Positions 35,604 to 46,749 of a DNA stretch of 64,000 nt are shown piece after piece (within the stretch, counting starts at the first letter, position 1; each line of letters starts with the position of its first letter). The DNA is from Lantana camara (lineage: Eukaryota > Streptophyta > Magnoliopsida > Lamiales > Verbenaceae): the NCBI GenBank assembly GCA_037501455.1, contig CM074857.1:31392001-31456000 (forward strand), given 5' to 3'. Below the pieces are notes generated by a model, which saw only the letters and a list, made by a program, of their open reading frames with translations, was not told the origin of the DNA and searched no databases. The position numbers and the translations under genes were made by a program.

Positions 35604-36268
35604 ACGTACAAGTACTCATGGCTGGAATTGACGCCGAGAGTATTGCACAAATGATGCGCGCTCAGCGGGCGGGCGCTAATCAGCATCCCCAACAGCAACA
35701 ACAGCATCCCTAACTCTCAAATGCTCCGAGGGGAAGGGGTGCCCGTCAAGGAGCGGGGAGAGGTGACGGCGGAAGGGGCGCTCTCCGGAGTGGGGAGAAT
35801 GCTGGCCGCGGCGAAGACCACATCGAAGACCTGACGCTCGGGGCCGCCCACGAGGCTACTCCGCCGGCTGCTCCCAAGGGACCCATACCATTGAGTTCCG
35901 ACAGCTCCCGTAACCGCTCGGGGGCGGCGGTCCAAATGCACGATGAATTGCGCTCGAGGAAGAGGAAAAGGATGCCAGACTCCATCCCCATTTCAGGAAA
36001 GGGGAAAGAAGTGGTTGTGGGCCACCTGGGCGAGGGCAGCGATACCTCATCGTCCGAAGATGAGGATTTTTAGAAGATTGGATGCAAGGGGGATGCTCGA
36101 TATAAGCGCAAAAGGACGGACGGCCCGGTCCTTTTAAGGAAGAGCCCAGCTACCACCAATTTGGTTGCGGAGATCGTCGAAAAACTTTAATTTTTTGGCG
36201 ATCATGATAAATTGAACGAGTATGATGCCACTCGACTTGCAGATGATGCCTGCCACGCTCTCTTGACG
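35604..36268 (+). pseudogene. Antisense gene of Tat element 2, exon 2 (Q/RG-rich, NLS-like)
   Basis: The acceptor AG at 35602-35603 (tattttgtag) joins exon 1 in phase: one base from exon 1 plus two from exon 2 complete a codon, giving the frame DNVQVLMAGIDAES. It continues with a Gln-rich run, an Arg/Gly-rich stretch, an NLS-like RSRKRKRM near 35950-35975 and an acidic serine patch (SDTSSSEDEDF). In-frame stops at 35711, 36071 and near 36188 show decay. Beyond each stop the same frame still reads protein-like sequence (YKRKRTDGP, ATRLADDACHALLT). The donor is GT at 36269. Confidence 0.6.
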
Positions 36269-36349
36269 GTGAGACTTCAAATTCCTTTGCACAGTTCCAA
36301 TCCTTTTCGTTTTTACCTCTGATAGTAATCCTTGCCCTTGGCCTTTCAG

Positions 36350-37159
36350 GAAGTGATCCCGAGGCTGAAGAACCTACAGGGATGAGCGCAGGCCTACTCT
36401 GAACACAAGGCCAAGTATAAAAAGTAGCTGCGTATTTCCGACCCCAGCCAGTTGCAGGTGGACTAAAACAATGTCTGCACTTAGCTAACCGCGTCGGAGC
36501 TTGAGCAACAGAGGTTGAATGGGTCACTGAAGAATTCCGACGATGCATATTTGGCCTTAGACGAGCGTCATAAAAAGCTCAAGGAGGAGCGTGACCAACT
36601 GAGGGTTGCTAATGGGGAGCTTGGAGAGCAATTGGCCGAGAGCACCCAGCAAAATGAGGATGCTAAGAAGAATCTTGCCGATTTACAGGAGAAGGTGGCC
36701 GGCTTGGAGTTGAAGGTAACATGGGAGGCAGTGACGAGGTTCGTGCACTCCAAAGCTTTCGCTTTTGCGGCCAACCTCCACTATTTTGATAACGCCCGGA
36801 GATTTTTCTGGAAGGCGGTGGGCCAAATGGTGAAATTGGGAATGGCACCTGAGAGCACTCGGACTGATGAGCTCCTGCGCATGGACTTAGATGAAAATTT
36901 GGAGCCAATTGTCCGCACTGGGGACCCATCTGACAGCTTGACGGAGCTTGAGTATGATAAGCTGGTGATGATGCTCCAGAGGGATTTCATAGCCGCCAAC
37001 CCTGTTGACCTCGAGCCTATTCACGTAGAAGACAACGGTATCACCGTCGATGCTCAAGATGGCAAGGATCCCGGCGATGCTCAAACTTCTAATGCCAATG
37101 TGCTGGCCCCAGTTCCCCTCTCAACTGCCCCTCTAGAACCTGAGAGTCAACCTCAGTGA
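36350..37159 (+). pseudogene. Antisense gene of Tat element 2, exon 3 (coiled coil)
   Basis: The acceptor AG is at 36348-36349 (ggcctttcag), after an 81-bp GT-AG intron in phase 0, so the frame of exon 2 continues. The first 165 bp hold four stops. From 36515 the frame is open for 214 codons to 37159. It starts with a strong heptad region rich in Lys, Glu, Leu and Gln (HKKLKEERDQL, ANGELGEQLAES, NLADLQEKVAGLELK). A helical region follows and then a Pro/Glu-rich tail. It is probably a structural coiled-coil segment of the antisense product. Confidence 0.62.
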
Positions 37160-38252
37160 AGACCCTCTATCTGCTGCTTCCAAATTCTGCCTGTTTACTT
37201 CCTTTCTTGTTAAGAACATTTAATTTCTGTATTTGATCACCGTACTTTTGGTGGTGTGCTCGAACTTGCTATCTATTTTTCTTGTGATAAAGTTTTCGCC
37301 AATGAAGCTTGATTTCTTTCACTATTAATGCTGAACTTTACCTGTCTATTCTTGTTTTTGTTGATGTTCGAATGTCTGCAATGGTAATGTACGAGCACGA
37401 GGGTGTTTTCTTTCAGGGTACCCTGGTTGTCTTCCATCATAGATTTTAAGATTAGGACTTAGAAATACTCGAACATTTGTGAGGGGAATATATGGGCGCG
37501 TGGGTGTTCCTTACGAGGGTACCCTGGCCGTATTCCGTATCTAGACTCAAAATTTGGACTCAGGAGTATGTGAACACTCGTGAGAGGAATATAGGGGTTC
37601 GAGGGCATTCCTTTGAGGGTACCCTGGCCATATTCATAATGAGGCTCGAACTTGAACTTAGAAATTCACTAAGGATTTAGCTAAGTATTGGCCTTAAACG
37701 TGTGATGCACATTTCGAATTTGAGCCGTCCAATAGCTTGAGTGAACTTAGAAATCAACTGTAGGATTTGCTAAGTATGGGATTAAAGCGAGCGTGGCTGC
37801 AATGTTAGCTTTGTACTTAGGTATCCGTAAGAGGATTAGCCCAGAATTAGCTATTTACGACCGTACTCATACCTAAGAGGATGAGGGTCATTGGGGGTTT
37901 ACGAGCGCGAACTGGGGTGATCAGCACCCAGTTGGTGTAAATTAAGCATTTAGCAACCCACCTTTTCGACACGCTCATTCTTAGGGTTTACGTGCTTTCG
38001 AACGTCAAACTATTCGGTGCGGAGGGTTCTCGACAAACAGATAGCGTTGATTTGGATGACATATTGGGTGGTCATCAACCCGTTCGACGCAATTGAATAC
38101 TCAAGTCATAAATTAAGGAAAAAGCAAGTAAATGACAAATAATGATTGGTAAAATGCTTACTGTTATGCTTGCAATTAATAATAATGACTGCCATGCTTT
38201 CTGTCAAAAGAAAGTACAAAGTGCCAGAGCGGGCAATTATAAAGGTTGACGT
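37160..38252. repeat. Non-coding 3' region of Tat element 2 with 100-bp tandem repeat
   Basis: agggtaccctgg recurs at 37416, 37516 and 37616, an exact period of 100 bp, giving three copies in about 37380-37680. Each carries an actcg(aa)ca..tgagaggaatat segment. A weaker echo (gaacttagaaatcaactgtaggatttgctaagta) follows at 37743. No gene is supported. Tandem repeats in this position are known from Tat-lineage elements. The stretch also separates the end of the antisense gene from the end of pol. Confidence 0.75.
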
Positions 38253-39400
38253 TTACACGTAGAACCGTCTAAGGTTACATGCATTCCACGGTCTAGGGAG
38301 ACGCTCGCCTTGCAAAGTCTCTAGCAGGTAGGTATTGTTCGCGCGTACCTGAATGACTTTGAAGGGGTCTTCCCAATTGGGGTCCAACTTACCTACATGT
38401 TTGGAGACTTCAACTTTTTTTAGGACCAAGTCCCCTAGCTGGAAGGTCCTTTCTTTGACGTGCTTATTATACTGGTGGGTTACGGTCGCCTTGTACTTGT
38501 GGATACGAGCCCAAGTAGCGTTTCTTCTCTCATCTAGCAAATCCAACTCGAGCGTCCGATTAGCCTCATTGGTTGCAGGCTCGAAATAGGCAACGCCTAC
38601 GGATTCTTGGGCAATTTTCGCAGGTATCATAGTCTCGGAACCATACACGAGGGAGTAAGGGGTTTCTCCTGTTGCCGCTCGTGGGGTAGTACGGTACGCC
38701 CAGAGAGCTCCTTGAAGTTCTTCTGCCCATTCTCCCTTCTTACTTTCAAGCATTATTTTCAAATGCTGGAGTATGGTTCGGTTGGTCACCTCAGCTTGAC
38801 CGTTGGCCTGAGGGTGGCCCACGGAAGTGAAGCGCTACTCAATCCCCAATTCGTAGCACCAATCTCGTGTGTTAGCGGCGATGAACTGCGAACCGTTATC
38901 TGAGATGAGCACCCTCGGGATGCTATATCTGTAGATGATGTTCTTCTAAACGAAGTCCCTCACCTCTTTGAACGTTATCTTTGCGACTGCTTCTACTTCG
39001 GCCCACTTGGTGAAATAATCCACAGCGAGGATTACAAATTTCTTTTGTCCGACGACCATTGGAAGGGGCCCCACTATATCGATGCCCCACTGGTCGAAGG
39101 GCCATGAAACATCAATAGGGATCATTTGGGCTACCGACAGTTGAGGGGTGTTGGAATGAAATGGCACTTAGAACATTTCTTGGAGTAGCAGATGGCATCA
39201 TGCAGTAGAGAGGGCCAGTAAAACCCACTCCTCAATACTTTCTTAGCCAGAATTTGACCGCCAGAGTGATTCCCACAACTTCCGTTGTGCACATGTTCTA
39301 ACATTTCCTTGGCTTGCGAGGGTCTCAGGCACCTTAATGGTGGTCCCTCGAAAGACCGCTTGAACAATCGACCATCGTTGTCAAGAGAGAAGCGAGGGGC
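38253..39400 (-). pseudogene. pol: Tat element 2 integrase (broken)
   Basis: Minus strand, in order: the HHCC zinc-binding part (EHVHNGSCGNHSGG, CYSKKCSKCH; about 39300-39150), the core with the first Asp in GIDIVGPLP (about 39084-39058) and YFTKWAEVEA, and the Glu in NGQAEVTNR (about 38808-38782). The C-terminal part runs through VYGSETMIPAKI and FQLGDLVLKKVE to RRFYV at 38253. The block with the second Asp is not in an open frame (38823-38945 region). At least two frameshifts (near 39150 and 38930) break it. No chromodomain is seen, as expected for Tat. Confidence 0.84.
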
Positions 39401-40193
39401 CTTACTCCTAACCTTCCGTGCTTCCACTTTATCGCTCGGGTAGGTTCCATCCCTCAGGAACCTAATGATGTCATCGAGCCAACAAGGCTCGGAGGGATCG
39501 ATCATGCTCACTTCACCCGAGGGTCCCGTCTCGCGAATCAGTGGCTTCTCCGTTCTGAGGAATGTAACTGAACGCTCGCAGGAATCTTCCAGAGCGGATG
39601 CAAACTTGGAAAAAGCATCCGCATGCTCGTTTTCCGCCCTCGGGATCTGCAACAGATGGAACTCTTTGAATTTGGAGATCATTTCCTTAGCACTCGCCAG
39701 GTACTGTACCATAGTGGCTTCTCGAGCCTCATAAGTGCCATCAATTTGGCTTGCAATCAACTGGGAGTCAACATATACAGTGACCCGAGCGGCGCCATTC
39801 TGAAGGGCTATCCTGAGCCCTTGTATTAGAGCCTCATATTCTGCCTCGTTGTTGGTGACCTAGAATGCCAGTTTGATAGCGTAGTCTACTTCGATTCCAT
39901 GAAAACCTCTGAGGGTCACCCAGGCTTCCTCCCCTCCCCCCCCCCCCTTGTGAGGTCGAGGAGCCATCTGTGTGCAGAAGCCATAGTCCCTCTTCCACCG
40001 AGGGCACAGTATCCAGGTTGAAGCGCTCCACTAATAGGTCTGCCACTGCCTGAGCCTATGTCGCTGTGCGAGGCTCGAAAGTGATGTCGAATTGGCTGAG
40101 TTCAATTGACCATTTGATTAATCTCCCTGAGACGTCCGGTTTCGCAAGCACCTGTTTGAGGGGTTGGTCTGTGAGCACTATGATGGAGTGTGC
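39401..40193 (-). pseudogene. pol: Tat element 2: gRNase H end and archaeal-type second RNase H (broken)
   Basis: Minus strand: the end of the gypsy RNase H is readable after the TAG near 40195 (LTDQPLKQVL-like, KPDVSGRLIKWSIELSQFD). It is followed by ADLLVERFNLD and LLHTDGSSTSQGG near 39980-39950, the first part of the second RNase H. A run of 12 C (39936-39947 on the plus strand) shifts the frame here. The second half resumes at about 39760 (IPRAENEHADAFSKFAS). The second RNase H is the marker of the Tat lineage. Confidence 0.78.
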
Positions 40194-41468
40194 TTAGAAA
40201 TATGGTCTTAACCTCCGGGAGGCATTAACGAGCGCAAAGGCAAATTTCTCTATCTCTATATATCTTTTCTCCGCCCCCTGCAAGGTCTTGTTTAAGTAAT
40301 ACACCGGCAGATGCTTTCGCTTGAGAACAGCTACGAGGACTGCGCTCGTGGCTTCTGAGGAGACAGAAAGGTAAATGAACAGGTTTTCCCCGGGGTTGGG
40401 CTTGGTCAGCAGTGGGGCGCTAGAGAGATAAGCCTTCATGTCATGCAAGGCTTTCTCACATTCTTCGCTCCAAGTGAAGTTACGAGCGTTGCGCAAGATT
40501 TTGAAGAAAGGCAAGTTCCTGTCTGTCGAGCAGGAAATGAATCTGTTTAACGAAATGATGTTTCCCACTAGCATCTGGACATCTGTCACATTTCGAGGGG
40601 AGGGAATATCTAGGATCATTTTAATCTTCTCCGGATTGGCCTCTATGCCTCGTTGGCTGACCATGTACCCCAAGAACTTGCCCCCTCGAACGCCAAATGT
40701 GCACTTGGAAGGGTTCAATTTCATACCATAATGACGAAGGATGTCAAATGCCCGCCTGAGATCCTCCAGGTGGGAATGCTGACGCTCGCTCTTGACAATC
40801 ATGTCATCCACATATACCTCCATGGACTTTCCAATTTCGCGCTCGAACATTCTATTGACAAGGCGTTGATAGGTTGCCCCTGCGTTCTTGAGTCCAAACG
40901 GCATAACCTTGAAATAATAAACGCCCATATGAACTACGAATGAGGTTTTTGGGTGATCCTTGGGTGCCATGAAGATCTGATAATACCCTTGGAAGGCATC
41001 CATCATACTTATGAGTTCGCAACCAGCCGTCGAATCCACTAATTGGTCGATCCTCGGCAAGGGGAACGGATCTTTAGGGCATGCTTTGTTGAGATCTGTG
41101 AATTCGTTGCACATGCGCCACTTGTTGGCGCTCTTTGGCACGAGCACCACGTTATAGAGCCACTCAGGATATAGAATCTCCTCTATGTATTGAGCCTCGA
41201 GAAGTTTGTTGACCTCCTCTTCGATGACCTGCCTCCTGAATCCATGAACATCCCTTTTCTTTTGCTTGATAGGTTTGAAGGTCGGGTCCACGTTGAGCCT
41301 GTGGACAGTGACGCTGCGATCTATTCTAATGAGGTCAGAAGCCTTCCATGCAAACACATCAACGTTCTCTCGAAGAAAATTGATCATCATGATCTGCAAG
41401 GGACCGTCGAGATTAGAGCCTATCTGGGTGGTCTTGTCGGGGTTCCCTGGTTCCAATTCGATGGTCAA
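40194..41468 (-). pseudogene. pol: Tat element 2 reverse transcriptase and start of RNase H
   Basis: An unbroken 424-codon frame. Order: linker NVDVFAWKASDL, KWRMCNEFTDLNKACPKDPFPLPR, MMDAFQGYYQIF, HMGVYYFKVMPFGLKNAGATYQR, and the catalytic YVDD near 40806-40795. It then reads KCTFGVRGGKFLGYMVSQRGIEANPEK and the RNase H start (EATSAVLVAVLKRKHLPVYY) through RRLRPYF. A TAG near 40194-40196 ends the frame where element 1 reads Gln (PYFQAHS). This is the best preserved part of either Tat element and carries a single copy of the segment that is triplicated in element 1. Confidence 0.9.
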
Positions 41469-42285
41469 AAAGTTTTATGTAGGCTTAATACGTACCTCAG
41501 GCCTGGAAGTTCGAGCGCTCGTTTCTTGCCTATGAGTTTTTCATTGGGATTCACCAAGGACGTATGACCCTCGTCCTCTGAGGATGGTTCTTCAACAGCT
41601 CTGAGGGGTGCGCTCCCGGCATCCTTGAGTACGCCCTCAGTCTTCTTTTTGTTTTTCTCTTTGTAAAGTTTGGCCCTCTTGCGCTCGGGGCCATCCTCAT
41701 CCAATTTTGGTAAGTCGACTGACTTTTTGGCCGAACCTGCTTGGATGGTTTGTTTGGGCTTGTGGCTCCGAAGGAAAAGGATGTAGCATTCCCAAGCCTC
41801 CTTAACATTGCACAGTACTTCGCCCATTCCCTCGAGGATGGGGAACTTGACCTTTTGGTGATATGTTGAAATTATTGCTTTGAAGTCAACGAGTGCTGGA
41901 CGTCCAATGATGATGTTGTAGGGGAGGTCCACTTCAACCACTGCATAAAGGATGCTCAAAGTCTTCCGCTATGGGGCACGACCAAAAGAGGTGGCCAAGC
42001 GAATTTATCCCCGAGGGACGATCTCGGAACCCCGAAGCCAACGAGGGTTGTTCTGAGGGGTTCGAGGGGAATGTTTGTTATATTCATTTTTTGAAATGTT
42101 GAGTACGGGAGAACATTCACAGAGCTTCCACTATCAATTAATACCCTCTTTACAACGTGGTTGTAAACGTCTAAACTAACCGCCATGGGGCAGTCAGAGG
42201 TTTCACCGACCCCATAGGGTGTTACAATGTGCTCTAGGTCCTTTTCTGTGAACCCTACAATGTCATTCTCCTTTGAGCGAAGCAC
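41465..42285 (-). pseudogene. pol: Tat element 2 protease (broken)
   Basis: Minus strand: the retropepsin motif KRVLIDSGSSVNVL near 42160-42118, then EVDLPYNIIIGRPALVDFKAIISTYHQK near 41940-41860, then a charged linker to RT. The first half ends at 41956 in one frame, and the second runs 41959-41465 in another. A single frameshift near 41960 breaks it. Confidence 0.82.
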
Positions 42286-42525
42286 CGGCTTGGGCTAGGA
42301 AGGTCTCTAATCATAGCTTTGAACATGGCGACGCCGGGACGCATTTGAATCTCCTCCCGAGGGTCCCCCAGCAATTATGTGAATAACTACAAAGGGTTAT
42401 TTCTCCACTTCGACGGCCTTCTCTTTGCCGCGGTCGCTCATCCCTGTGTGATGGTGACGGGGGATTCTTGAGCGTGAGCGACTTCTTCCCCTGGCTCTCA
42501 CTCGCTCAGCACAGTGCTCATCATA

Positions 42526-44387
42526 TCATTCCAATATTTTCACAAACTCCTTGAGATGCCCCCCGGCGATGAGTCTCTGTATCTCACTCTCAAGTTGGCG
42601 GCACTCATTTGTGTCGTGCCCTTTCTGCTTGTGGAAGGTACCGTATTTCCCCGAGCGCTTTTGAGCCTCAGTTTCTCTCATTTTCGGCAGTCTCTTGAAC
42701 AACTTTTTATTCGCCATGGAGTAAACCTCAGCAATGGGTCTGTTGAGAGGGATGCGGTCGAATCTGCGAAGGGGAGAAGAATTTTTCTGAGCGGCCACGG
42801 GGCTGCGGCGGGGTTTCTTGTGGGCCTCGCCTTTGTCCGGCTGACCCCTCTCAGTGCTAGGGGCACTGGCAAGCTTTTGGGCCCTCGAAATGTACATATC
42901 TTCGAGGGTGAAGTAAGAGTCAGCAATGTCCCTCAATTTTGTAAGGGAGCGGGGTTTTTTTTTGGCCATTTCTTCAGCGAATTCTTCGCTGACATAGTTT
43001 TTCATGTTGATGGCCCCAAACAGTATGTGACTCATGAAATCCATCGAGGGTCTTTCCACCAATAAGACCTCTTTGTTGAATCTACCCATAAAGGACCTGA
43101 GGGTTTCGTTGGGCCCTTGCACTAGGCTGTAGAGGGTCGTGGCAGCAGGTGCAGGCGCCTTCAAAGAGTTAAAATGACTTAGGAAAACATCGGTCAAATC
43201 GTTGTACCCTCGAATTGAGCGCGGGGGGAGCTTCTTGTACCACTCTTGCGCCATTCCAGTGAGTGAGGTCACAAAGACCTTGGTCCAGTAATGGTTGAAA
43301 TGCTCGTATAAGTGCATCAGGTGTACGAAATGGTCCAGATGCTCGGCCGGATCAGTTGTTCCATCGTACTGGTTGACGGACGTTGGGATTTTTCCTTTTC
43401 CCGCGCGCCATTAGAACCTCGTCAGTGAGGGGGCGAACCGCCTGCCAAAGGCCTGTAGTTCCGGCCCTCGAAATCGTGTTCCTCGTAGTCTTCCTCTCTC
43501 CATCGGCTAGGGAGCTGGTTGCGTGGATTACGAGCGTCTCTGGCCTTGGACCTCTCATCTCCACCATGGGGGATTTGAGACCGTGCTCGAGAGAGCTGTT
43601 CCACGATATTCTGGAATCCGTTGAGTTGATCTTGTACAGCGGCAAGTTGAGGGTCGCCGACATCTCTGCGTCTTGCCCTCCCAATGGCCCTCGACTGGAC
43701 CTCCTCATTCTCAGCTCCCTCATTCTGAGGGTCTCTTTCCTTTTCGACAGGCTGCTACGCCTGTGGGACCCTCGGCGGGCCTCAATATTTTGAGCTTGCG
43801 GTGGCGGAGGTGGCTGGGCCCTTAGCACATTTTGGGCAGCATTCAGTGGATGAATCTGGAGGCCCCCTATTAGGGGAGCCATCTGAGCTCCTACGCTCGT
43901 GGGGAAGTAGGTAGAATGGAAGTGATTCCAGGCGTTCTGAGCAGCCTGTGTCTCACACTGAGCGTAGCGCCTGAAGTTGTTGTCGGGTCATTTGAGGCAT
44001 TTCCACTCCTTGGATTTCAGCAGGAATGGAAACCGGAAGCTGTAGAGAGCTCACTTGGTACGGTTGAATTATGGGCACTATGCTGGGCATCATCCCAGGC
44101 TGCATGTAACCATACCCCGGCGGTGGCATTGCCAAGGGATAGACAACGGGATTGTCAACAGTGGCGGTGGGAAGGAGCGTTGCTGGTGGAAGAAAGGAGC
44201 TAATCCCTCCATCAGCATTTCCTCTGGCGGGGAGAGTTCCAACGATAGTTTCTTTGTCTCCCGCTCCACTTCCAACGACTGGTGGGATTGCACCCCCGGC
44301 AGGGGAGTTGTTCTCCATGTTTTCTTCATTAACAGGCGGCAGAGCACCCCTGTTGTCCAAAATCCCAGATTTGGTAGTTGTCACCAT
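42526..44387 (-). pseudogene. gag: Tat element 2 gag (broken)
   Basis: Minus strand: start MVTTTKSGILD at 44387; the N-terminal frame runs to 43953, the next to 43352. The main gag domain is the 263-codon frame 43317-42526 (MHLYEHFNHYW, GMAQEWYKKLPPRSIRGY, LRSFMGRFNKEV). The zinc motif reads YGTFHKQKGHDTNEC, where element 1 has YCIFHKQ, so the first Cys is lost. Two frameshifts lie between the start and the domain. Confidence 0.82.
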
Positions 44388-44467
44388 AATGCGAGGTGCT
44401 GGTGTTACTGTTTACTAGCTCAAAGAGGAAGAATCTGAAGAAGATGAAGATGCAGATGATGGTTTCC

Positions 44468-44485
44468 CATAGACGGCGCCAAAAA
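44468..44485 (-). other. Primer binding site of Tat element 2
   Basis: On the minus strand, tttttggcgccgtctatggg follows the 5' LTR end CACCATCA. The tggcgccgtc core is the common plant gypsy PBS type. Confidence 0.7.
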
Positions 44486-45331
44486 TGATGGTGCAAGAGC
44501 TTAGAAGGTTGCTTTAACACCAAACACTTTAAGATTTGTTTAGGAAAAGGAAGACCATCACAGGCGTTTGAGCTTCAGGAACTGGGTTTCCTTTTGAGCG
44601 TGCGTTCTTCCAGCTAGGATAACACCAAGATTGCAGGGGCGATAAAGATGCAGCTGAGGTGAGTATAACGCAGAGCTTGGGAAGAAGAAAATGGAGGAAA
44701 CTGTACCCCATTTTTAGAATGCAGTGTATTGATAAGAAAATAACTTGAGGAAGAAAGCATGGGTTTCTTTCTATTTATATGTTAGGGGTGAGGGTGCTTT
44801 GGGTATTTTGACCAAGTGGTCCCAAACCTGTGTTGCCCTAACACGTGGCAATCTGTGAAGGTATGAAAGTGATGGCTCTGAGAATAGGCGACGTGACAGG
44901 TACGAGGTGCGCACTGCCACTGTGTCAGAGGTTGTTGGCGAGAGTCGTGCACTGGGAGGCTCAAGATCTATCATGCAGGCGTACGAATGCCTCTCTTGGG
45001 GTAGATCTTACCCGAGCAAGGGTGGCGCTCGAAGGGGTGCACGAGAGGGTTTCCTCTGGCAGATGACCCACGAGCATCAAATACTCGAGCGTAAGAGAGG
45101 GAGGGGCCCTCGTGGAGTGTTTCCCTAGGAAGGGTGGATTTGAGGGACCGTAGCACGGGCGTCGGGTTTGACAGCTTGAACCGCCCGCTCGGATAGTAGA
45201 CAGAGGCGCATGGGCCTGGATTAGTCAACAAGTGAATGGGCTGGGTTGTTCCGCGAGCCCGATAATGCGAACGTCCAAGCTCTAGGTCTGTAGATGATGA
45301 CACGTGGACGGCGTTGATCCGAGTGTGATTT
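44486..45331 (-). repeat. 5' LTR of Tat element 2 (about 846 bp, end truncated)
   Basis: It matches the 3' LTR from its end at 44486 to aaatcacactcgg at 45331. The outermost bases seen in the 3' LTR (TGATGAGGCCC) are absent and replaced by unrelated sequence, so the element has lost its extreme 5' end. The minus-strand TATA box is at 44772-44779. Confidence 0.82.
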
Positions 45332-46328
45332 GCACTTATCGGCTGGATTTGAAATTGGGCGCTTAAGTGAAACAAAACTCAAGGGTTGAGTATCGAATCC
45401 TTAAATTTCAAAGGTTGGGTACTAAATTACAAAATACCCAAAGGTTGGGGTGTAAAAAAAAAAATTAACCCTTAAAATTAAAATAAATTATCATATATGA
45501 TATAAACTTATTCGATGGTAAAATCTAATAAAAATTTATTTATTTATTGGTAAATAAATTGATTGTATAAATAAAAATCAAGATTGATTTCATAAATTTA
45601 ATCCAGTCGATCTTATTTAACTCTATACTAAAGTGAATAATTATTTATATTTGTTTAGTTACTAAAGCTACAAAATTATATTTTAAATTTATTAAAAAAT
45701 TAAGATTCATTAGAAATTTAGTATTTAATTACATGATAGTAAATTCGCAAACAACATGATTTGCATGAACATATTTAACTAATTTTTAATGTTAAAATGT
45801 ATAGACTTTTAAAATAAAAAATATTTTCTTAATTGGAGAAAAAGTAGGAACTTAAACATTGAGAAAAATGATTATTGATTTTAGAATATATTTTTTTAAT
45901 AAGTTATAGTAGATAAAGTAGGAGAATTATAATGATTATTGATTGAAAAATAAATATATTAAATTAAATTTGATAGTTAAAGAAAAAAATTGGAGTTTCA
46001 ACATAATTTTTGATTTAAAAATATATATTTTTTAAATAAATTAAATAATTTGATAATTGGAGCAAAATAGGAGTAATTTGATAGTTTGAGAAAAAACAGA
46101 ACTTTTAAAATTAATTTCTAATTTAAGAATATATATTTTTTAAATAAAATAAATTAACATAAAATAGTATAAATCGTCAGTACAAAGCCAACCTCAGAAT
46201 AATTAATATGTGGTTGAATACTTCTTTCTTTTTCCCCAAATGGGCGGCTGGACGATAAATTCTATTTTTTTTTTGTTGCTTCCTTCTCTATACCCACAAC
46301 CTTCAAAGCTTTTCTCAGCTCTGCAGCA
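45332..46328. other. AT-rich intergenic spacer
   Basis: About 1 kb of AT-rich sequence with no supported gene. The first 130 bp (45370-45470) contain phrases such as aaaggttgggtactaaattac and caaaggttggggtg, which look like a degraded short element. The rest is poly-A/T-rich. Confidence 0.55.
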
Positions 46329-46520
46329 GTGGATCCGGATTTAAACGAGAAAATCCTTCTTCAAAATGACGCCTACTCTGCCACTGAAGGACCATCGGCT
46401 GCTTTCGAGATTCGCAGATTATGCAGAAATTTATTCTCACTTGGAGCAGTACCAACAATGCCTTTCTTTACGCGAATTCCTGTACAGTCGCCGTTCCTTG
46501 CAATTACAGTTTGAGAGATG
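46329..46520 (+). pseudogene. Possible captured exon of a host gene
   Basis: An ATG at 46366 opens a short frame reading MTPTLPLKDHRLLSRFADYAE and then IYSHLEQYQQCLSLREFLYS, ending at TGA near 46519. The composition is protein-like (Leu, Tyr, Gln, Arg, Glu) and the AT-rich flanks are not. It is preceded by a C/T-rich leader typical of a 5' UTR. I do not recognise the family. It lies about 230 bp before the chromovirus, in a region that may belong to a Helitron, so capture of a gene fragment is a plausible but unproven reading. Confidence 0.35.
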
Positions 46521-46749
46521 ATAATTGGCAAATTTATGCGGCAGTTTCTTAATTTTCACTGGATTATTGTTCTCCGCTATATACGGATGTTTTCGTCTTT
46601 GGGAGCAATTTGATGGGTATTAGATAGGAGCTTTCAAAGGTACCGACCTACTCTGGTTTCATTGCGTACAGAGGTTTGCCAATCAAAATAAAATTGAGGT
46701 GCGTGCGAAGTCCAATTCATCTACTTTTCTTGGACGATTTCTTCCTTGC

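Larger units (their letters stand above)
32811..45331 (-). mobile_element. Tat-type Ty3/gypsy element 2, nearly complete (12.5 kb)
   Basis: This minus-strand element has, from right to left, a 5' LTR (44486-45331), PBS, gag, protease, RT, RNase H, archaeal-type RNase H, integrase, a 4.6-kb non-pol region and a 3' LTR (32811-33668). The non-pol region carries a spliced gene on the opposite strand and a 100-bp tandem repeat. The lineage follows from the double RNase H and the PBS type. The two LTRs are alike with scattered differences (about 18 in the first 270 bp by eye). The outermost 15 or so bases of the 5' LTR are missing, so no target duplication can be shown. Pol is frameshifted several times. 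Confidence 0.9.

Noticed and set aside
37160..38252. The 100-bp repeats as a CRISPR-like or regulatory array
   Set aside because: They are head-to-tail tandem copies without unique spacers, inside a retrotransposon.
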